This document shows, piece after piece, positions 60,418 to 64,000 of a stretch of 64,000 bases of DNA. This stretch comes from JADCRZ01 sp965200945 (GTDB taxonomy: Bacteria; Bacteroidota; Bacteroidia; Chitinophagales; Chitinophagaceae). Position numbers and translations under genes: made by a program. Position 1 is the first letter of the stretch, and each line of letters opens with the position of its first letter. The stretch covers positions 1,240,001-1,304,000 of the forward strand of contig OZ241749.1 of the NCBI GenBank assembly GCA_965200945.1. Direction: 5' to 3'. The notes under the pieces were generated by a model. That model saw only the letters and a list, made by a program, of their open reading frames with translations, made no database searches and was not told where the DNA came from.

Positions 60418-60916
60418 CATTATTTCATTCACCGCAAACAAAATAAAATCAGAAAGGGGGCAGCAAAATCGTCATTGTGGATTGCCTGTGCATAAACCCT
60501 GTTATGCTAAATGTTTGAATACATTATATACCCGTGCCACATAAAACAGAGAACACAGAATCTGAAGCAACAATGAATCTATAATCCACGCTGAATAAAG
60601 GAGAAATGGACAGAGAGCGCGGGCTTTTGAGCAACACTGTGATTTCCTGGTGTTTCTTTAGTGGTGGCCTTGTAAAACTTTACAGCATGGACCATGCTGA
60701 TAGCAACCAGCTCTAAAATGAGCACTGCGTGGGATAGCTTTTTCTGCATACTGGATACACGTTCGTGAAGGGACTATAAAATTAATTTAAATTACGACTT
60801 TTCTGCAATAAAACAAGCCATTACAGAGTAATTATAAGTAGTAAGAGGGAACTCTTAGGAGTTTAACACATGAAAGAACAAAAAATATTCGTATTAAATT
60901 AATTTTAATTTTTGCA
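60418..60916. other. AT-rich intergenic region between pyrG and proC
   Basis: Nearly 500 bp without a long gene. It contains a candidate 56-codon frame (60579-60749, minus), a small AAGAG/CTCTT hairpin near 60845 and two copies of AAATTAATTT, near 60780 and 60897. I see no tRNA, no transposon remnant and no strong terminator. Confidence 0.5.
60579..60749 (-). CDS. Candidate small protein with a hydrophobic N-terminus, 56 aa
   Basis: A short frame beginning MQKKLSHAVLILELVAISMV: a basic start and a hydrophobic stretch of about 16 residues, like a signal peptide or a single membrane helix, then a polar tail ending FIQRGL. It has no clear promoter; the near match TAATTTTA lies about 40 bp upstream. 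I recognise no family. An opposite-strand 36-codon frame (60606-60716) overlaps it, so chance or a gene remnant is possible. Confidence 0.3.
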   Translation of the reverse strand: MQKKLSHAVLILELVAISMVHAVKFYKATTKETPGNHSVAQKPALSVHFSFIQRGL

Positions 60917-61708
60917 CTACTGCTCTATTTTTTTAAAGCTCGTCGCGATTCCTTTTATCAGGGATGAACTGAACCCCTGGTGTTCCATCTCATTCAGGCC
61001 GGCGATCGTACAGCCTTTCGGCGTCGTCACCTTGTCTATTTCCTGTTCAGGATGCGTTCCTTTCTGCAATAACAGCTCTGCCGCTCCTTTCACTGTTTGT
61101 GCTGCGATCAAACTTGCCGTAGCAGCGTCGAAGCCGATCTCGATGCCGCCTTGTATATTGGCCCTGATGTACCGCATGGCGTAGGCGGTGCCGCAGGCTC
61201 CCAGCACGGTGGCGGCATTCATCAGCTTTTCATCGATCTTCACCACTTTTCCCACAGTTGTAAATAAATCGTATACATAGGAAACATCGTCTTCCAGGGC
61301 ATTGGCATAACTAAGGCAGGTCATGCTTTCCCGAATCGCGATGGCAGTATTTGGCATCGACCGGAAAACTGGGATTTGCAAACCGATGATCTCTTCGATC
61401 TCCTTGATCGTGATACCGGTTATAACAGAAACCAGCACATGCCGGGCCGTCAGCTGATCCCTGATCCCTTCCAGCACTTCTTTGATCTGAAACGGCTTTA
61501 CTGCAAGAATGACGAGGCTGCTTTGCTGTACCGCAGAACTGTTATCCTGGCTCACCCCTACCCCTTTCTGCTGGAGATAATCCAGGCTCGCAATGTTTCT
61601 GCGGGTGATTATAATATCCTGCGCTTTTGAAAAGCCGCTGGCAATGATACCTTCCGCGATCGCCTTGCCCAGGTTACCGCCACCGATGATGGCAATTTTC
61701 TTACTCAT
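60917..61708 (-). CDS. proC: Pyrroline-5-carboxylate reductase
   Basis: A 263-residue NAD(P)H enzyme, the last step of proline synthesis. IAIIGGGNLGKAIAEGIIASG opens the Rossmann domain (4-24). VILAVKPFQIKEVLEGI, FRSMPNTAIAIRESMT and the C-terminal GFDAATASLIAAQTVKGAAELL (about 193-214) follow in the family order. It is 24 bp downstream of hldD on the same strand, so purL, hldD and proC form one probable transcript despite unrelated pathways. Confidence 0.96.
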   Translation of the reverse strand: MSKKIAIIGGGNLGKAIAEGIIASGFSKAQDIIITRRNIASLDYLQQKGVGVSQDNSSAVQQSSLVILAVKPFQIKEVLEGIRDQLTARHVLVSVITGITIKEIEEIIGLQIPVFRSMPNTAIAIRESMTCLSYANALEDDVSYVYDLFTTVGKVVKIDEKLMNAATVLGACGTAYAMRYIRANIQGGIEIGFDAATASLIAAQTVKGAAELLLQKGTHPEQEIDKVTTPKGCTIAGLNEMEHQGFSSSLIKGIATSFKKIEQ

Positions 61709-61732
61709 GATTCTGATTTTGCGGCTCCGCCT

Positions 61733-62716
61733 TTAGTAATACCTGCCTGCTGAAAGGTAGTTCCTTACATAATCGCCGATGCCTGTTTCCAGGGTGTGGA
61801 ATTCCCGGCTGTAGCCGGCGTTGTAGAGTTTGTTCATTTCCGCTTCCGTAAAATACTGGTACTTTTCGCGTATGTCTTCCGGCATATCGATAAACTCGAT
61901 CTTGTCTGAAAGGTCCAGCGCGGAAAAAGTAGCTTTCACCAGATCACGGAAGCTCCGTGCCTTGCCGGTTCCCAGGTTGTAGATTCCGGATGGAGGTTGA
62001 CTGTTTGCCAGCCACAAACAAACAGCTACCACGTCTTTTACATAAATAAAATCACGCAGCTGTTCGCCGTCCTTGAAGTCAGGCCGGTGACTTTTGAACA
62101 ATTTTACAAAACCGGCTGATCTTATCTGGTTAAAAGCATGAAATATCACACTGGCCATTCTGCCTTTGTGGTATTCGTTCGGGCCATACACATTAAAAAA
62201 TTTGAGTCCGGCCCAGAAGGGCGGTTGCGTTTGCTCCGCTACAGCCCATTTATCAAATTCATTCTTCGATACACCGTACGGATTCAGGGGATGCAGTTCA
62301 TAGCCAAGCCGGTCATCATCTTTATATCCTTTTTCTCCTGCACCATATGTTGCTGCCGAAGAAGCGTAGATGAGGGGCACCTGATGATCCGTGCAGAATT
62401 TCCAGACGCTTTGTGAATATTCAACATTAAGGTGCTGATGAACCGAATAATCGAATTCAGTGGTATCCGTACGGGCGCCGAGATGAAAGATGACCTCCAC
62501 GGGTGTTTTGTTGGCCGTGAGCCAGTCAAAGAAAAAATCCCTTTCCACATATTCCCTGAACCGTTTCAATTCATAATTCGGCAATTTGTCGGTCCGTCTG
62601 AAATCGTCGACGAGCACCAGGTTATCGAAGCCCTCTTCGTTCAGGAAACCAACCAGGAAGCTGCCGATAAAACCCGCAGCCCCGGTGACTATGATCAGAC
62701 CATTTTTATTCAGCAT
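61733..62716 (-). CDS. hldD: ADP-L-glycero-D-manno-heptose-6-epimerase
   Basis: A 327-residue short-chain-dehydrogenase-type epimerase. IIVTGAAGFIGSFLVGFLN is the NAD(P) motif (8-26). Later come HLGARTDTTEFDYS near 77-90, the catalytic YGVSKNEFDKW near 146-156 and FFNVYGPNEYHKGRMASV. It converts ADP-D,D-heptose to the L,D form for the LPS inner core. The adenylyltransferase of the pathway, rfaE2, is at 7273-7764. It is 11 bp downstream of purL and 24 bp upstream of proC. Confidence 0.94.
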   Translation of the reverse strand: MLNKNGLIIVTGAAGFIGSFLVGFLNEEGFDNLVLVDDFRRTDKLPNYELKRFREYVERDFFFDWLTANKTPVEVIFHLGARTDTTEFDYSVHQHLNVEYSQSVWKFCTDHQVPLIYASSAATYGAGEKGYKDDDRLGYELHPLNPYGVSKNEFDKWAVAEQTQPPFWAGLKFFNVYGPNEYHKGRMASVIFHAFNQIRSAGFVKLFKSHRPDFKDGEQLRDFIYVKDVVAVCLWLANSQPPSGIYNLGTGKARSFRDLVKATFSALDLSDKIEFIDMPEDIREKYQYFTEAEMNKLYNAGYSREFHTLETGIGDYVRNYLSAGRYY

Positions 62717-62727
62717 ACAGGTGGAGA

Positions 62728-64000
62728 TCAGGGTAAGTTTAATGCATTTTCAGAAGTGGCGGCTTTAAGCTCTTTTTCTATGGCGGTATCATAGAGATCC
62801 TTCCAATCGCGGATATGGCCCCAGTTCATGCCATCTATCTCAACGGAGCCGGCGGTTACATTGCCAAGCTCTTCGTAAGGGTGGCCGATCATGTAATTTT
62901 TAAATGTCTCCGCTTTCACTGCCTTTACACTGATCACCACCCTGCTCTGCGATTCACCGAACCAGTAGGCATCTTTCCTGAACCGGTAATCCACAGCTAC
63001 CACATCCACACCGAGGTTCCGGTTGAAACAGGATTCCATGAGAGCTATAAAAAGCCCGCCTTCACTAATATCATGCGCCGACTCGATCACTTTGTTGTTG
63101 ATGAGTTCCAGCACCTTCTTCTGCAGCAGAAACTCTTCATTGAGATCAAAATGCGGGGCAGGACTGTATTCCACTTTGCAGAGCTTGTGCAGATATTCGG
63201 ATGAATGGATGTCGTTGTTGCTTTTTCCGACGAGAAATATGACATCGCCGGCCGCCTTGAAGTCAAGCGTCATTTTCTCCCTGGGTCTTTCCAGCAGACC
63301 GACCATGCCGATGGTAGGCGTGGGATAAACGGCTCCGTCGGGGTTCTGGTTGTAAAAGCTGACGTTGCCGCCGGTAACGGGTGTTTCAAAACGTTCACAG
63401 GCTGCACTCATGCCTTTGATGGCCTGCACGAACTGGTAATATACTTCTGGGTTGTATGGATTGCCGAAGTTGAGGCAGTTGGTTACGCCGAGAGGCTGTC
63501 CACCCGTGCAAACAATGTTCCTCGCAGCTTCAGCCACGGCGATCATGGCACCCTTGTAAGGATCAGCGAAAGTATAGCGGCTGTTGCAATCGGTGGTAAC
63601 AGCGAGCGCTTTGGAGATCTCTTTTACAAGTACCACAGCTGCATCTGAAGGCTGATTGGTAGTGGCATTCGCTGTTCCTACGGTGCTGTCGTATTGCGTG
63701 GTGATCCAGCGTTTGGAAGCGATGGATGGCAAGGTGATCAGCTGTTCGGCCACCGCTTTCAGGTCGTCGGGCACCTCGAGGTCTGCGGCTTTGAACTGCC
63801 GGATCTTTTCAAAATACGCCGGCTCCTTCGATTCGCGGTCGTACTGTGGTGCGCCACCCCCGAGAACAAGCTCGCTGGCCGGAATGGCAGCCTCGAGGGT
63901 ACCATTGAGATAAAAATGCAAAATGCCATCATCGGTCACTTCCCCGATCTCCGAACAGGGCAGGTCCCACTTCTCGAATACATCGAGGATGGCCGATTCT
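62728..64000 (-). CDS. purL: Phosphoribosylformylglycinamidine synthase, PurL subunit, C-terminal part (truncated by window edge)
   Basis: The frame is open to the right end of the window; the GTG at 63939 is internal. About 424 C-terminal residues are seen. The first visible residues end with WDLPCSEIGEVTDDG, typical of the middle of small-type PurL. AAVVLVKEISKALAVTTDCN, then GAMIAVAEAARNIVCTGGQP and VTNCLNFGNPYNPEVYYQF, then a second AIR-synthase-like half with HDISEGGLFIALMES, complete the fold. The enzyme uses ATP, glutamine-derived ammonia (from PurQ) and FGAR in purine synthesis. It heads the visible purL-hldD-proC transcript; the 5' part lies beyond the window. Confidence 0.95.
   Translation of the reverse strand, partial: ESAILDVFEKWDLPCSEIGEVTDDGILHFYLNGTLEAAIPASELVLGGGAPQYDRESKEPAYFEKIRQFKAADLEVPDDLKAVAEQLITLPSIASKRWITTQYDSTVGTANATTNQPSDAAVVLVKEISKALAVTTDCNSRYTFADPYKGAMIAVAEAARNIVCTGGQPLGVTNCLNFGNPYNPEVYYQFVQAIKGMSAACERFETPVTGGNVSFYNQNPDGAVYPTPTIGMVGLLERPREKMTLDFKAAGDVIFLVGKSNNDIHSSEYLHKLCKVEYSPAPHFDLNEEFLLQKKVLELINNKVIESAHDISEGGLFIALMESCFNRNLGVDVVAVDYRFRKDAYWFGESQSRVVISVKAVKAETFKNYMIGHPYEELGNVTAGSVEIDGMNWGHIRDWKDLYDTAIEKELKAATSENALNLP

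Noticed and set aside
60606..60716. 36-codon plus-strand frame with AAGGAG before ATG in the pyrG-proC gap
   Set aside because: Shine-Dalgarno sites are rarely used in Bacteroidota, the peptide shows no motif, and it lies opposite a longer candidate frame.
1..64000. CRISPR arrays, tRNA or rRNA genes, insertion sequences, prophage or att sites
   Set aside because: I looked in all gaps for regular repeats, T-loop-like signals and transposase motifs and saw none. A tRNAscan or IS search would settle it.

Overview
The window looks like a chromosomal segment of a Bacteroidota bacterium, most likely Chitinophagaceae or a close relative. The grounds are families that are common or largely confined to that phylum (DUF4270 and DUF4294 proteins, a TamL-type lipoprotein BamA homologue, TonB-C domains in odd contexts, FMN-binding PaiB-like protein, a stand-alone heptose-1-P adenylyltransferase, bacillithiol genes), a GC content near 50%, few Shine-Dalgarno sequences, and at least a dozen exact copies of the Bacteroidota -7 promoter element TAnnTTTG upstream of genes. 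I see no rRNA, tRNA, CRISPR array, insertion sequence, prophage or integrase. It is a gene-dense housekeeping region, not a genomic island.

Layout. 1-5.3 kb: tail of an EamA permease, then leftward rlmB, metK, a DUF4270 lipoprotein and a one-domain glycogen-synthase-like protein. 5.4-7.8 kb: rightward panC, a flippase-like membrane protein and rfaE2. 7.8-11.4 kb: leftward ccmE-ccmF and DUF4294. 11.8-17.7 kb: rightward arginase-family hydrolase, membrane protein, radical SAM enzyme, acetyltransferase, TonB-like protein and folC. 17.7-22.8 kb: leftward Nudix hydrolase, BstA/YfiT-like DinB protein, ABC ATPase, CAP protein, fbp and an L,D-transpeptidase fused to a TonB-C-like domain. 23-30.6 kb: purK, a complete RND efflux operon, and purE. 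30.6-33.9 kb: leftward bshC, a beta-propeller protein and a SpoU methyltransferase. 34.1-36.5 kb: TamL. 36.4-43.7 kb: leftward truB, glutaryl-CoA-dehydrogenase-like enzyme, S9 peptidase, pyrF, PaiB-like protein and mrp. 43.9-46.8 kb: rightward CarboxypepD-reg protein, 3-hydroxybutyryl-CoA dehydrogenase and amine oxidase. 46.9-49 kb: leftward rpsG, rpsL and ilvE. 49-52.2 kb: rightward hypothetical gene, rdgB, ECF sigma factor, probable anti-sigma factor and thioesterase. 52.2-60.2 kb: leftward aroE-comA, TPR protein, secreted proteins, yidC and pyrG. 60.9-64 kb: leftward proC, hldD and the C-terminal part of purL.

Themes that connect: ADP-heptose for LPS (rfaE2, hldD), purine and pyrimidine synthesis (purK, purE, purL, pyrF, pyrG), bacillithiol (bshC and a BstA-like protein), envelope biogenesis (TamL, yidC, L,D-transpeptidase) and cytochrome c maturation (ccmE, ccmF).

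I did not find a convincing new multi-gene system. The most useful leads are a CxxxY-type CcmE; an arginase-family enzyme with one metal-ligand Asp replaced by Asn; an L,D-transpeptidase/TonB-C fusion; a tightly coupled comA-aroE pair in a non-methanogen; an RND operon lying between purK and purE with a 52-codon frame overlapping the pump's start; two further unannotated small frames; and alternative RNA hairpins before folC and in the long pyrG leader.
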